From positions 36,075,648 through 36,139,647 of the forward strand of contig CM055101.1 of the NCBI GenBank assembly GCA_029204225.1: a DNA stretch of 64,000 nt, read 5' to 3'. Under the pieces are notes generated by a model. The model ran no database searches. It saw nothing but the letters and a program-made list of their open reading frames with translations, and was not told the origin of the DNA. Positions 1-10,939 of the stretch are shown here, in pieces. Each line of letters opens with the position of its first letter. Position 1 is the first letter of the stretch. Made by a program: the position numbers and the translations under genes. The DNA comes from Diphasiastrum complanatum. Taxonomy: Eukaryota > Streptophyta > Lycopodiopsida > Lycopodiales > Lycopodiaceae.

Positions 1-2
1 GG

Positions 3-260
3 CGGGCGAAGTTGGTTCCTGGCTTGGTAATGTTGGAAGATGTTCATAACATCTTCTTTGCAAGACAACATGCACGTGGACGATACTTTGAAGCAAGAAC
101 ACGAAGCATTGATCATAGCATTCGCAGTGCAAATCCGAATGCAAACACGTCGACTGATACGTCCACACCAGAGACGCCTCTCTCACCACTTGCTGATGAA
201 GAAACTACATATATCCCTGTCGATCATGACGTCATCGATAGGAAAACTATTTTCGGATAG
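3..260 (+). CDS. Possible 3'-terminal coding exon, cut by window edge
   Basis: A reading frame is open from the left edge to a TAG at 258-260. The last part is rich in Ser, Thr, Pro and Asn and ends with an acidic and then basic tail. No domain or family is recognised. An overlapping frame (40-291) is also open, so coding is not proven. Downstream DNA is AT-rich, with TATAAATACAA-type words near 410-440 that could hold a poly(A) signal. This may be the end of a host gene or of a retroelement ORF; I favour neither strongly. Confidence 0.25.
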   Translation, partial: RAKLVPGLVMLEDVHNIFFARQHARGRYFEARTRSIDHSIRSANPNANTSTDTSTPETPLSPLADEETTYIPVDHDVIDRKTIFG

Positions 261-1468
261 TGATCTTCTGTTGTTGTATTTATGTACATAGTCTGTGTAC
301 GGATGCATGTTCCAACTTTGTTTGCCTTTTAGGTTCAACTATCCACTGTCACAGAGTACGCTCAAAAACGTTTATGCATCCTTCAAATGCTACGCCAATA
401 GTTTTGTAAATATAAATACAACAATTTTATAAATACAACAAACAACCTTGCTCTTCTTCTGTCTGCTCCGTATTCTTAGCTAATAATTGGCATTTTGCTG
501 CATTTCTTATTTTGGTTTTATTTTTTAGTTAACCGGTAATTCTGCATGAATTTTCCTTGCAAAATTAGCTTCCCAACAATCTACTGTATGCTTCGATTCA
601 GCATGTTTGTGCGCACATATGATTTTTTGAAATATTTTGAGCCTAATTAATTCAAGTAGTAAAGAATACAATTAGGTGAAATGACAAGCACAAGACAATT
701 GCGGTAGTAACCTCATACTCGAAATTAATCCTTAGCTCTATAATAGCTTCAATGAATTGAAGATCATTTGATAGCTTATTCTAACTCTCTATTTGAATAT
801 AAATCAAAATAATAACATTTGCAATCTATTGATTAATTATCCAATTTTGAATGGTTGATTTCTTGAAATATGGACTATCGGATGATTATAGACATATATA
901 ATTGCATGAAGACGTTGGGTTATGCTGCGTAAGGTGGATCTTGGCAGCGATCATGGCTATCATTATTCTAGGTGAGTGGTTGTCGTGGTTGTCGCTATTT
1001 GGACAAGTGATGATCGTGGTCACTGTCATTATCAAACCAGTTGCACAATGCAGTAACTAGCTATTATAGGTGCCTAGCTTTATTTAGAGTGGTACCACAT
1101 CAGCAAGATAGCCGACAGTTTGTCGATTCAAGTCGAGGTCGTATAGGTTGGAGTTGAAGGCAACGAGGGTTCAAATGTTAGAATTGATGATTGTTTGAAT
1201 CGAACATTCGAGACTTGATAGTCGACACTCGATACTCCTTCAATAGTTTGACCTTTCTCGATAGTTTGACTACCTTCGATAGTTTGATTATTACGTAGAT
1301 ACATGTCTTCAATTCTCTTGTATTCTTGCAAATTGTGCTACAATGGCAGGTGATGGAGGTTCTTCTTGAGCAATGTCCTTGCCTTTGAGGTCGACGAACT
1401 AATCCTCAATAATTAAATATGCAATATGAATGAATCTAGATTAAGTATGAGATTTAGGGAGAGAAAGA
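261..1468. other. AT-rich intergenic DNA with a small tandem repeat
   Basis: No convincing gene is seen. At about 1228-1290 the word TTCGATAGTTTGAC recurs three times at roughly 18-bp spacing, which produces a short repetitive minus-strand ORF that I treat as spurious. At 1385-1468 the sequence (TTTGAGGTCGACGAA, then AGGGAGAGAAAGA just before the LTR) weakly resembles the 3' internal end and polypurine tract of the family A element at 11880-11912. Confidence 0.4.
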
Positions 1469-1995
1469 TGTCGTACTTTTAGTACGTTAGAGCTTATCAA
1501 CATATCCAATGTCATCTTTGGAGGCCCAAAAGGAGCTATTAGTTTTAGAAACAAGGTGGTTCCCTCTTTAGGCCCTCCAAAGTAATTGATAAGGATAAAA
1601 GGCCAATAAGGGCCTAAAGTACATTAAATAATACTTAACAAGGGCTAATTTTTGCTTAAGATAGTAACTTATAGCTAAGTTAGAATATTGTCTATAACTA
1701 AGGAAGAGTCATCAACTTTTAAATCTTTTGGCTCATTTGCAAGTGAGAACTCTAAGCTTCTTCTTGTGAATTTGAGCCTTGGGATTGCCATTGCTAGATG
1801 TCATGTGCCCTATCCACATGAATACATGCTCTACTCCATGCTATCTAATCACTCTTCCATTCTTAATGGGATTCCATGAATATCTCCTTGTTTCTAGCTT
1901 TTTTTGGATATGTTATCTTGATTGTTTTGTACTCTTCTTACTTCTAGCTTTACTTTCATTGCAATTGTCATTTTCTTGGGATTTGGCTCATGACA
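1469..1995 (+). mobile_element. LTR of gypsy family A, copy 1
   Basis: This 527-bp stretch starts TGTCGTACTTTTAGTAC and ends CATGACA. Its first part matches 11913-12083 and its second part matches 8745-9085, the two LTR pieces of the family A chromovirus. It carries the most complete LTR of the family in the window. An AGGGAGAG purine run sits just upstream, so it is probably a 3' LTR. Only TTC separates its end from the family B LTR at 1999, so B inserted next to it. Confidence 0.7.
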
Positions 1996-1998
1996 TTC

Positions 1999-3157
1999 TG
2001 TTGACAGATCCCCTACTCTAGAGGACTTGTTGTTTTTTCGTTTCTCTGGTTCTTTCTTGCCTCTTCTGAACCGTTTCTGCCTGTTACCAAGCTTAAAGGC
2101 ATTCATTAGATGTCTTCTTGATTTAACAATGCCAACCCAGGCAGAAGGGACAGAGTGTCGTTGTAATATGTTTCTTTTTGTCCTGCCTGTCAAAGGACTA
2201 CTCAGGAACGTCACTCTTGAATGCACTTACATTCTACATGGATGCAAGCCAAGAACGCTCATTCACATATCAGCATGCAAACCAATGAACGTTCTACAGA
2301 TTCTACAGCTACCTACAGTTAAAACGGACTGAAATCAGAGCCTACACTACATTACACTGAGCTACCTTGCATAACTTGACAAAAACAAGAAACAAAAACC
2401 AACCAGTCCAAGAATAAAAAAACCAACCAGTCTATTAATTCTTGGACATCCCAAGAACATCAAGAACTGGATTGTACAGAGATATGCAAGAATCACACCA
2501 TAAATCCAGCCTATTTAGTTTACTTGAATGTTGGCTCCTACATTAATCCACAAGAAAACATGAAATCTAATCCACTCTACAAAAGCAACAAATCTAATCC
2601 ACTCTGCAGTCCACAACCACACACAAAAGGAGGGAAGGGGAAGATCATAACTGCATCACTCAAGAAACAAACATGATCAAGGAGCTCAATGGTCGCACCA
2701 AACTCGTGAAGGCTCTTCTCATTTCAGCATGGAGTTGATACAAATCACAAAAAGCTCCTCTTCACAAAAAGGGAGTCTCTTAAATAAGCAAGAGAGCTCC
2801 TTAGGTGGCATCCTAGTGGAGTTTCCACATTTCACAAATTACAAGTGGAATAATGCTCTCCACTAGAGGTCACCATCAAAAGGTGGCTCACTCTACTTTC
2901 TTAAAGAGGAGTCTACTTGCATTTATTATATTTGCCTAGAAATACTAGTTCCTACATGGTCATTCCATCTTTCGGGATTCACCATGAGGCTTACACAGTT
3001 CTTTTATGTCTTTCCTAGCTAGTATTTCTCGGCTCTCATACTCGGCTCTCAGTCTTCATTAGTCTCGTCTTCTCAGAGACCTCCTCGATCTAAGGTGAGA
3101 GGTGCTCTTGAGTTGCTCTGTCCGAGTATCTTGGGGATTCATCTGAATCAACCAACA
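1999..3157 (-). repeat. 3' LTR of family B, copy 1
   Basis: Read on the minus strand the LTR starts TGTTGGTTGATTC and ends CTGTCAACA, giving TGTTG/CAACA terminal inverted repeats. It is about 1159 bp. The strongly shared core (about 2680-3157) matches 57553-58052 (minus) and, more weakly, 20549-21000 (plus). A CTTATTTAAGAG promoter-like word lies in the core. ORFs inside it are not conserved and are treated as noise. Confidence 0.7.
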
Positions 3158-3172
3158 TCATCCCACCCCTAA
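3158..3172 (-). promoter_or_regulatory. Polypurine tract of family B copy 1
   Basis: The minus strand reads TTAGGGGTGGGATGA directly before the LTR start TGTTGG. The same layout is seen at 58053-58067 in the other copy. In LTR elements this tract primes plus-strand DNA synthesis. It identifies 1999-3157 as a 3' LTR and sets the element's orientation. Confidence 0.65.
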
Positions 3173-3500
3173 TGTGTTGCAGGACCCATTACAACTCACA
3201 TTGGACGATGTCGCTCCGCTTTTACATTGGCGTCTTCGAATGGTACTTGGAAACGCGTAGATCTTCGTTCGCTTACATAAAACCAAGTGCTTATTGTCGC
3301 CAGTCTTTATCACAAAAATTGTTTTTCACAAATTGCCGTGATTGGATCAGAATGTCTTATTGCTATAGGTGGTTGACATTCTCAAAATTGGAGAGCTCTC
3401 AACAACTTCACAACTTGCATGCTCGAGTGCTTTTCATGTGTCTCTTTGTTTTGTCACTTGTATCTGCCATTGACGGTTTCATCTTTGGTTTCTTGGTAGA

Positions 3501-4514
3501 TTATATCTTATGAGAGGTCTGTATCCTCCATTTGCCTCTGGGTGTTTCCGTGGTTCTTCTCTCAGTTGAAGTTCCAGTCTCAAGGAAAACCTTTGATCTG
3601 CAAGTTGCACAAACTTTGATTATCAGTCTCAAGGGGATGGATTCATAAAAAATTGGTGGTAAGAACAGTTTTGGATGGACGGTTTGGTAACGGTAAGGAA
3701 ACATGATGAAGGCTTGGTGGTAGGGTGAAGGAACTGATAGTTCTACAGTTGTAGCCTTGAACCCTTGCAATGTTGAGCTTTGACCACCACTTGCTGGGTG
3801 AGGAGCTTGTTTTATTTGTAGGTTCATGGTTGTCTTCATCTTTCTTTTTCAGCAGCTCTTTCTTTTGATCTGTTACTTTTGGATCTCTTTGGGCTTCATA
3901 AGAGGGGATTCAACTATCATTACTCCAGAGAGTTTCTTTTGATCAAAATCAATCTGACTCATCTGTCGCTTAAGTTTTGTCCTTTCCTCCTCAGCTTCTT
4001 GGATCTTTCTTTTTATTTCTTCTAGCTGCTTCGCTTGCTTTTGTAGGTCTTTTTCGGCTGAACAACCAATATAGGTGGTAGTTGGTCTCCGCAAGACACT
4101 TGCAATGATCTATCAGTTGCTTCGATGGTTTGGGCGATAGGCATGAGAATGGATGCAGATGTATGACGAGAGGTTGGTTGAAGAAGGAGACTGATTTCCC
4201 AATGCTTGTGTTTCCCTTTCTGAAGGATCTTCGTCGTGATTGGGATACTTCTTCTGATCGAGTCGCTTTGGATTGCCCATCTGTCTTCTTAGTCTTGTCG
4301 TTGTCGACTTTGGGTTTATGACCTTGGCTGTCGATCTTGCTAGTGTTGTTGCTGGCAGCGTAACTGCTCCAGTGGATCCAAGCAGATCCACTCTCTTTCC
4401 CCCCCAAAAAGAATCTGTTGGTGGAGATGTTATTGCTGGTAACTGTTCATGCTCAAAATTGGATCGGCGTGTGGAACACGTAGTTGAAACTCGTTGAACA
4501 TGCGACTGGACCAA
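3501..4514 (-). pseudogene. Family B downstream ORFs (coiled-coil protein), broken
   Basis: Three minus-strand blocks lie between the gag region and the 3' LTR. 4514-4113 encodes a Ser/Thr/Arg-rich segment. 4094-3873 encodes a highly charged segment of Lys/Glu/Arg/Gln heptad type with QKQAKQLEEIKRKIQEAEEE, likely a coiled coil. 3839-3501 encodes a Ser/Thr/Pro-rich C-terminal part. Stops and frame changes separate them. Copy 2 (59485-58344) keeps the same blocks with few amino-acid differences, and its first block is longer (186 residues), because about 85 bp at 59030-59130 is missing here. No known retrotransposon domain is recognised; it may be an accessory or gag-like product placed 3' of the lost pol. 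Confidence 0.45.
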
Positions 4515-5384
4515 AGATTGAACAAATTTTAACTAAATTTGTTTCGATCTTGCTGTAGTTGACTCAAAGAATAATATGACAATGAGATGCAAGAATCAAC
4601 TCTAAGTTGACATGGATTTCTCATATGTCTCAAAAATCTCAAACTGTTGTACAAGGGAATCTGAAGATGGATAGATGAATGAAAATGTGTTCTGGAGATG
4701 CTCTATAGAAGACTCTTGTGCAATAACTATTTCTCATGCAAAAATCAATCACACAAAATAGGTGAAGAGAAACAAGGAAATAAACAAACGTGACAAAGAG
4801 TGAGAACTGTATAGCACTTGACGAACAAAACTTGCATTCATCAACATTGATAATGTACCTTGATAGTTGCAATATTTCAGTTGTTTTGTAAAGTAATGTG
4901 ACTTATTCTGACATGCCCTTGTCAAAACAAGGCAGGGTTGGTTACACGAAATCTACCATAATTGATAGCAGATGTTATAAGATATAGCGTGAGATGCAGG
5001 TATGGTTAAGGTACTATGTCCTGAGAACCTCTTTGAACAAGAGATTCAGAACTGGATCTCTATATGGATTTTCGAATCCTAGATTTGTTGTGTATTGGCA
5101 CATTGAAAATCTTATCTGCATGTGGAAAGACAAATAGATTTGAGGTTTGTAGAAGGGGAGAAAAACTGTCAATTCCCTGTGGAGGTTGCTCTTGGTTGGA
5201 CATTGTAGCAGATGACGGAATATCGGTTTTACTTTCTTTCGACAAAGACTCATTTCATATTGTCTTTTTGCATTATGGCACTGGCGTATTGGACGGTGAT
5301 GTAGAAGTTTACAAGAAACTTCTCGATCGAGCAGCAGGTTTAACTGTTGGTTGCTATAGTGCTCGTGTTGTTGTCGTGAAGATC
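4515..5384 (-). other. Decayed family B internal sequence
   Basis: The stretch aligns with 59486-60128 of copy 2 up to 5123 and contains many stops on the minus strand. From 5124 it continues toward the gag/zinc-knuckle ORF, whereas copy 2 switches to Helitron DNA. Protease and RT would be expected near here in an autonomous gypsy element but are not found. Confidence 0.5.
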
Positions 5385-6023
5385 CTATTGTGATTCATAA
5401 CTGACGTGACGGGCAGGTAGGATCTTGGTCGGCTGTTTCGGGCAGTCTTTGAAACTGTGTTTTTTGATACAGTCGAGACACTCAAGATGGTACTTGGTCT
5501 TGATTCGACAATCAACTATGAAGTGGCCAATTTCACCACAGATGAAGCATCTGGTGTGCAGTGGCCCTTGTATAACTGCATAGCCATCTTGTATGGCTAG
5601 TAGGTCTAGACTTTCTGATGGATAGTCAGGATAAGGCAAGGCATTTCCACATTGGGATGGGTGTTCTTCATATTGTTGAACTGTATGTGCTTGGATAGGT
5701 CGATATGAAGGACAAGCATCAACATGATGCGTAGCCCGGTAGTGTGGACAGCATATTGTTTGTCGTCTATAAGGTACATGTGCAGGGTTTGGCTGATCAG
5801 GCACACTGCTTTGGATAGACTTCAAGGTAGTTTGAAACTCATTGGTGAGTTTCTCCATCTGTAGTTGATGTTGCTTATTAAGCAACTCCAACTGGGATTT
5901 CCAAAGCTGATCTCGGGTGTCCTTGATCGGCTTTGACTCATGGACAAGAGCACGTGGTGTTCGCCTTTCCCTAGATTCGTCGACATCTGATCCTTCGTCT
6001 TCTTCCTTGATGGCATCAGACAT
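5385..6023 (-). pseudogene. Gypsy gag C-terminal part with zinc knuckle
   Basis: This 212-residue minus-strand ORF has an acidic start, a Gln/Leu-rich probable coiled coil at about residues 45-70, and a CCHC zinc knuckle CFICGEIGHFIVDC at about 160-173, followed by further Cys/His pairs (CLDC, C-terminal DCPKQ). In gypsy gag proteins the knuckle binds element RNA. It lies directly downstream, in minus sense, of the gag core at 6599-6126, with about 100 bp and a frame change between them, so both probably belonged to one gag. No protease follows. Confidence 0.7.
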
Positions 6024-6125
6024 AGCTAACTATAGGCTCGTATATCCGTCATTGGATTTAAGCTCACGTCTAATCCATCTTGGAAGGCTGACTAAGAACT
6101 AGATGATGAGCATTTATTCAGAGGG

Positions 6126-6599
6126 CTATTCTTGTACTTGACTTTTGAGACGTTTGAAATGCTCAATATAGTCTCGTACGCGTTCGTCTTTTGTCATCTT
6201 GATGTTACTCAATTTGACAAAAGGGCTCTCTACCAAGCGAAAGAGCCTAAAACGCTTGATAAAGGACTCTTTCAAAATTGACCAGTCTGTCTTTTCGTCA
6301 CGATCAAGGTTGAAAAACCAATCACGTGCTTTAGCGATCATGGTCATCGAAAACAGTTGGACCACAGCATCGGGGGATGTTTCGCCATATACATCACATG
6401 CATTCTCAAAGATTCGCAAAAATCTTTGAGGGTCCGAACTACCGTCAAACTGTGGTAGGTCTAGTTTTGGTGTACGTCTCTCAAGAGGAGCTCCGTGGGT
6501 AGCAGGGACTCCACTAAGGTTGGTTCTGGCCTGTGAGGGGTCAGCACCATAAAAACGGGGTCGTGCGCATGAAGACTCAACTCTATCAGGTTCTTCCAT
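6126..6599 (-). pseudogene. Gypsy gag core (Retrotrans_gag type)
   Basis: The 157-residue ORF carries the family hallmarks: LPQFDGSSDPQRFL near residue 47, ARDWFFNLDRDEKTDW near 93, and a FIKRFR segment followed by a DYIEHFKRLK C-terminal helix. This part of gag forms the virus-like particle of Ty3-type elements in the cytoplasm. It starts at an ATG at 6599. The frame breaks before the zinc-knuckle ORF at 6023, so the gag is not intact. Confidence 0.8.
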
Positions 6600-6650
6600 C
6601 GAGTGGATGGCTTTTGGAGTTCGGCTCTCATTCGGTAGAACCTATCTGAT

Positions 6651-8744
6651 TTGTTCAGCTTCAGGGGACCTGATCTCTTATGGATAATCGTTTGGGACTT
6701 CAGGAATGTTTTGTTGGTCCATTGGGTACTGGTGAGTTTTTTATTGTTATTTGGATTTTCTGAGTTTTTGTGTTTTGGAAGTTTTTTTTTTTTTTGGATT
6801 TTTGCGGTCCCTACGGTTTACGGTTGCGGTCCGTTGCGGTCAATGCGGTTATGGCGATCGAAGGTGGCCGTGGGTAGTCGTAGGGCCGTAGGATTGCGGT
6901 CTGTTGTGGTCTGGGGTTGTGATTGTGGTGGAGGCCGGACGTGTGTGGTGTGGTGGTCACGGGGCAATATGGATGGTGGTTTGTTGTCGATTGTTGATGG
7001 TTGTGTGACGGGTGCGGTTAGTTGCGTATGTGAGGAGGGTGGGTGACTGCGGTGGTAAGGGTGATGGCGGGCAGTGGTGGAGGCGTTTTGATTACGGTGT
7101 TTAACGATTGGATGCGATGAAGGTGGCGGAGGGTAGCCGTGAACGGATGAGTGTGGTCTGTATACGGGTGCGACAGGCGAGTGTGGTGGAGTGCGATGTC
7201 GATGTAATGCGTTCTATGCGGGTGAGTGCGGAGGGAGTGTGAAGGGGAATTGATGTGGAAGGATGCGACGGAAACAGATGGAGTTGGAGCGGTGAGGGTT
7301 GCCGAGGTCAGTCGTAGGGTCGTAGTATGCGGCTTGTTGCGATTGCTAAGATGGACAAGTGGGATGAGATGGTTGGACTGTAGTGCGCTTGTAGGGCAGT
7401 GTGATCGTTCTTGGGCAGATGGCGGTGGGTTGCGGTGATGAAGGAGTCGTAGGCCATAAGATTGCGGTCTGCTGCGGTCAGGGTCGGTGGAGGTAGACAT
7501 AGGGCCGTGGGATTGTGGCTGTGGCAATCAGGGAAGGTGGAGTGTCGTCGTAGGCCGTGGGATTGCGGCTATTGCGGTCTGTGGTTGTTGGGTTTGGTTG
7601 AGATGGAGACGAATGCCCATTTGTTGGAATTTGAGGAATGGCTCCGGTTCCGGTTGAGATTTGATGATGGTCCGGCTCCGGTCGAGATTGAAGTAGGCCA
7701 TCGGTTGAGAGGTGCCTGTGGCCTCTGGTTGAGATTCGAGAGCAGTGCTCCCGTTGAGATTTAATTGAAACGCTCCGGTCGAAATTTGACTGAAATGCTC
7801 CGGTTGAGATCTAATGGAACACGTCGGTTGAGATGCGAGCAAGTGCTCCAGTTGAGATTGCACTGACGCCTCCGGTTGAGATCTGAACAGGGTGCTCCGG
7901 TTGAGATTGCACTGAGGCCTCCGGTTGAGATCTGAGCAGGGTGAGCAAGGTGCTCCGGTTGAGATCTGAGCAAAGTGCTCCGGTTGAGATTGCACTGAGA
8001 CCTCCGGTTGAGATCTGAGCAGGGTGCTCCGGTTGAGATTGCACTGAGGCCTCCGGTTGGGATCTGACAGAATGGAAGGAGTGTGAAGGTCTGGCAGAGA
8101 GGAAGAGAGATATGTTTGTAGATGGTTGTGATGGGATGGTACGTGGTTGCGATGTTGTGGGGGTGCGTAGTGTCGAGTGTATGCGGGTGATGCTGAGGTG
8201 ATCGTTGCAGGTCGAAGTTGGTGGATTGCGATCTAATGCGGTGTGGTGCTGTTATGATGGAAGGCGGGCGCAATCGGGTGTGGTTGCGATGGATTGCGGT
8301 CTACGACTTTTGATGGAAGTGTGCACAACGATGTAATGGGGTATTTCGTGAGGCGAGTGTTTGCGGTGTTATGTGAATGTGTGCAGTGTTGGCGGTGTTT
8401 ACAGTGGGCGAATGCAATGCGGCTTGTTGCGATGAAGGTGGCCTAGGGTAGCCGTAGGGTGAATGAGGGCGACCTGTATACGGTTGCGACGGGCAATGGT
8501 GGTTGTGTGGGGCGGAAACGGGTGGGATGGAGTTCGGGTATTGCGGTGAGGGTGTCCGATGGCAGTCGTAGGGTCGTTTGATTACGGTCTGATGCGGCTA
8601 CGATGGGCGAAGGTAGGTGTTGCGGTGTATGGCGGTAGGCGGGCGCAATCATAGGAGGTTGCGATGGTTTGCGATCTACGACTGTGACGATGGAAGGTAG
8701 GTGCAACGGTGGAATGTGGTGGCAAGTGTGGAATGCGGGTGTTC
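6651..8744. repeat. G-rich, C-poor repeat region with TGCGGT words
   Basis: The plus strand is strikingly rich in G and poor in C for about 2 kb. Words such as GATTGCGGTCTG, GTTGCGGT and GTCGTAGGG(C/T)CGTAGG recur irregularly. Minus-strand ORFs here (7018-7527, 7528-7995, 7761-8273, 8443-8706) are His/Ser/Pro/Thr-rich low-complexity translations and I do not call them genes. It lies upstream, in minus sense, of the family B gag, so it may be leader or LTR of that or another element. It stops at the family A LTR piece at 8745. Confidence 0.55.
7630..8065 (-). repeat. Minisatellite array 1, ATCTCAACCGGAG type
   Basis: On the minus strand the core ATCTCAACCGGAG recurs every 24-25 bp, with two alternating spacers ending GCCTCAGTGCA and CACCCTGCTCAG. 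The left part (7630-7800) is more degenerate. Because the period is close to 24 bp, several frames stay open and yield repeated peptides such as QISTGAP. The same core is found at 21.65-22.5, 25.1-25.35 and 25.9-26.2 kb. Confidence 0.8.
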
Positions 8745-9085
8745 TATCCCATAAGATACTTATGTTTAGTTAAGTTAGAGCATTGTCTATGACTAGGGAA
8801 GAGACATCAATTTTTGAATCTTTTGGCTCATATGCAAGTGAGATCTCTAAGCTTCCTCTTGTGAACGTGAGCTTTGGGATTGCCATTGCTAGGTCTCATG
8901 TGCCCTATCCACATGAATCTATGCTCTACTCCATGCTATGTAATCTTTCTTTCATTCTTAATGTGATTCCATGGATATCTCCTTGTTTCTGGCTTCCTTT
9001 GGATATGCTATCTTGATTGTTTTGTACTCTTCTTACTCCTAGCTTTACTTTTATTGTAAGCTATGTGCTTGGAATTTGGCATGAC
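8745..9085 (+). repeat. Partial 5' LTR of family A
   Basis: This matches the 3' two-thirds of the LTR at 1469-1995 and ends TTGGCATGACA. Its 5' portion is missing where the G-rich region abuts it. ORFs at 8783-9016 and 1688-1879 are the same LTR sequence in two copies and are not genes. Confidence 0.7.
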
Positions 9086-9089
9086 ATTC

Positions 9090-9103
9090 TTGGTATTAGA
9101 GCC
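9090..9103 (+). promoter_or_regulatory. Primer binding site, family A
   Basis: TTGGTATTAGAGCC follows the LTR end by four bases and resembles the common plant TGGTATCAGAGC site that pairs with the 3' end of initiator tRNA-Met. One C-to-T difference is visible. Confidence 0.7.
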
Positions 9104-10281
9104 TTAGGTCCATAATTCATCATGATTCCATGAATATTCCATCAAATTTGAGGAGTTTATTATTTTTATAGCTTTCTTTTTGCTAATTTTCAACTTTTAG
9201 ATTTTTAGGTCTCCTCATATCAATTTATTTTCGAGTTTCTAATTTGATTCCATTCCCTTTTAGAGCTTTGTGTTAGCTTTCATTTGCATCAATTTGCATG
9301 CATTTTGGCAAAAGTTATTGCAATTTTTCCAAAAGCTGTCAAAATAGGTGACTACAAATTGGCTTTTACTTTGATTTGAGTATTTCATCCTAGTTTTTTT
9401 ACATAAGCTTTCATTTGGATTAGTATTCAAAAAGTTATGACAAATATTGTTTTCTAGCTCTAGCTTTACTAGTTTTTCCTCAAAATCTTGTTTTGTTGAA
9501 AATTTGACCTATCAAATCACTTCTACTCAATGCTTTGATCCTATGGGCTGATAGAGCTTGTTCTCAGCTTTCTAGAGGTATTTAATTTTTGTGATTTAAA
9601 TCAATATTGAGAGAGAGATGAACAAATTAGTGGTCAGATTTAGTAGAATTCTGAAAATTTTCTATGTTTTTTTTTTCAAGTAAGATAGAATGTCATGCCC
9701 ATGACTGATCTCGGATTGTTTATTCCACCCATTATGCCTACCTCGACTCGTAAGTTAATTATTATTGTAAGGGGTTTGGGGCCCTCATGTGCATATGGTC
9801 ATATTTAATGCTTGGAGGCCTAAACTCATGATCGTGGATTATTATGGATCTATTAGTGAGTCATAGGAGAACTGGATGATATGGCCCAAATAGGCTGCTT
9901 AGGTGTCTAGTGAGGTGTCACAATGCACTACTAAATTTATGAAGGTATATGCAGGGACTGTAGTCAATTTTTGGAACTGATGTAGCATCACGCTTTTGCA
10001 TTGATTTGGACCAAACTATGCGGGTGGCTCTTAAAATCGAGCCTAAATATGCTAGCAGATGGTTGGTTAAATCAGGAGTGTCCATGTATGAAAATACTTG
10101 GTGGAAAGTTGAGCAGAATTTTGATGTACGTCGACATGATAAGGAAATGAACACAATTCCCCATTGTCCGACAATTAAAGAAGCTGATAGGAGGAATACT
10201 GGTAAGAAACAAGTGGCCAACATGGAAGCCGAAGATTGTCAAATCGAAGGCAAAGGTAGATCAAATGTGACAACAAGGATT
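9104..10281 (+). pseudogene. Family A leader and decayed gag
   Basis: No long frame survives in the first 800 bp, which is T-rich leader-like DNA. From about 9960 the plus strand holds gag-like fragments, including the open frame 10006-10320, which is Lys-rich toward its end and runs up to the zinc knuckle. I infer gag from position between PBS and knuckle, not from a clear domain match. Confidence 0.4.
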
Positions 10282-10326
10282 ATGTTTTACCTGCAAGCAA
10301 AAATGAAAACCAGGGCATAAATGTGA
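10282..10326 (+). pseudogene. Family A gag zinc knuckle with W-to-stop change
   Basis: Read in one frame the stretch gives CFTCKQK-stop-KPGHKC, which matches the chromovirus knuckle type in which Trp stands at the stop position. The TGA is a single-base change from TGG. Confidence 0.65.
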
Positions 10327-10559
10327 CAAAGCTAAATTTGCAGGTATTTCCTTGATTGTTGAAGATGACAGAGATGAAGTTAGTACAAGTCAAGAGCATG
10401 TTGATGATACTAAATCGTCATGAAATAATGAAAGAAATAAAGATACTTCGTCCGATGAGAAATCACCACATAATCAATCGGGGCCATGGATAGCAGGACG
10501 GATCTATTAGGAGGGATCAGAAAGTTGAGGTGTTGGGCATATCTTTAAATGCTTTTAAT

Positions 10560-10938
10560 AGATCCCATTCAAACAAAATCTTCTGTGTGCAAGCATTAAT
10601 TAATGGACGGAAACTGTTCTGTTTAATAGATAGTGGTAGTACACATACTTTCTTTAATAGTTGGTCACTTTGAAGTTGTGGTTTAGAATCTCTGGATCAT
10701 TCTGATAAGATGAAAGTACAGATTGCCCAATGGAGTAACCATCCCGTGTAGTTTGCAAATTAGATATTATACTCTCAGAACAAAATTCCATATAGTGGAG
10801 CTGGGTCCAATCGATGTTATACTAGGAGTGGAATGGCTTAAAACTTTGGGAAATCTGACAATCAACTTTGATCAAGGATTGATGAGCTTTAGGCAAAGAA
10901 AACACCAATATGAACCTTCAAATTACATGGGATATTAA
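10560..10938 (+). pseudogene. Family A aspartic protease, broken
   Basis: A frame near 10615-10650 reads FCLIDSGSTHTFF, the retropepsin active-site signature with the catalytic Asp in DSG. After frame breaks, the open frame 10723-10938 continues with VELGPIDVILGVEWLKTLG, the second conserved block of gypsy proteases (ILGVEWL). The protease would process Gag-Pol. The frame ends at 10938, exactly where the pol deletion starts. Confidence 0.75.
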
Positions 10939-10939
10939 A

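Larger units (their letters stand above)
1999..6650 (-). mobile_element. Gypsy family B element, copy 1 (pol missing)
   Basis: On the minus strand the order is gag (6599-6126), zinc-knuckle ORF (6023-5385), a decayed stretch, downstream ORFs (4514-3501), polypurine tract (3172-3158) and 3' LTR (3157-1999). Protease, reverse transcriptase, RNase H and integrase are absent, so this is a deletion derivative or a non-autonomous form. No 5' LTR was found to the right; the DNA changes to G-rich repeats after about 6650. A second copy of 2.5-5.12 kb lies at 57.55-60.13 kb, also on the minus strand. Confidence 0.65.

Noticed and set aside
1469-1995. LTR A copy 1 as a clean solo LTR
   Set aside because: Family B insertion three bases after its end hides any target duplication, and a purine run upstream suggests a 3' LTR instead.
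1688-2332. ORFs at 1688-2332 and 8783-9016 as genes
   Set aside because: They lie in LTR sequence shared between copies and are not conserved as frames.
5014-5393. ORFs on both strands at 5014-5393
   Set aside because: Overlapping frames with no domain, in decayed family B internal DNA.
7018-8706. Minus-strand His/Ser/Pro/Thr-rich ORFs of 87-170 codons
   Set aside because: They result from G-over-C skew, which removes stops on the C-rich strand, and from the 24-bp repeat; no domain or conservation.
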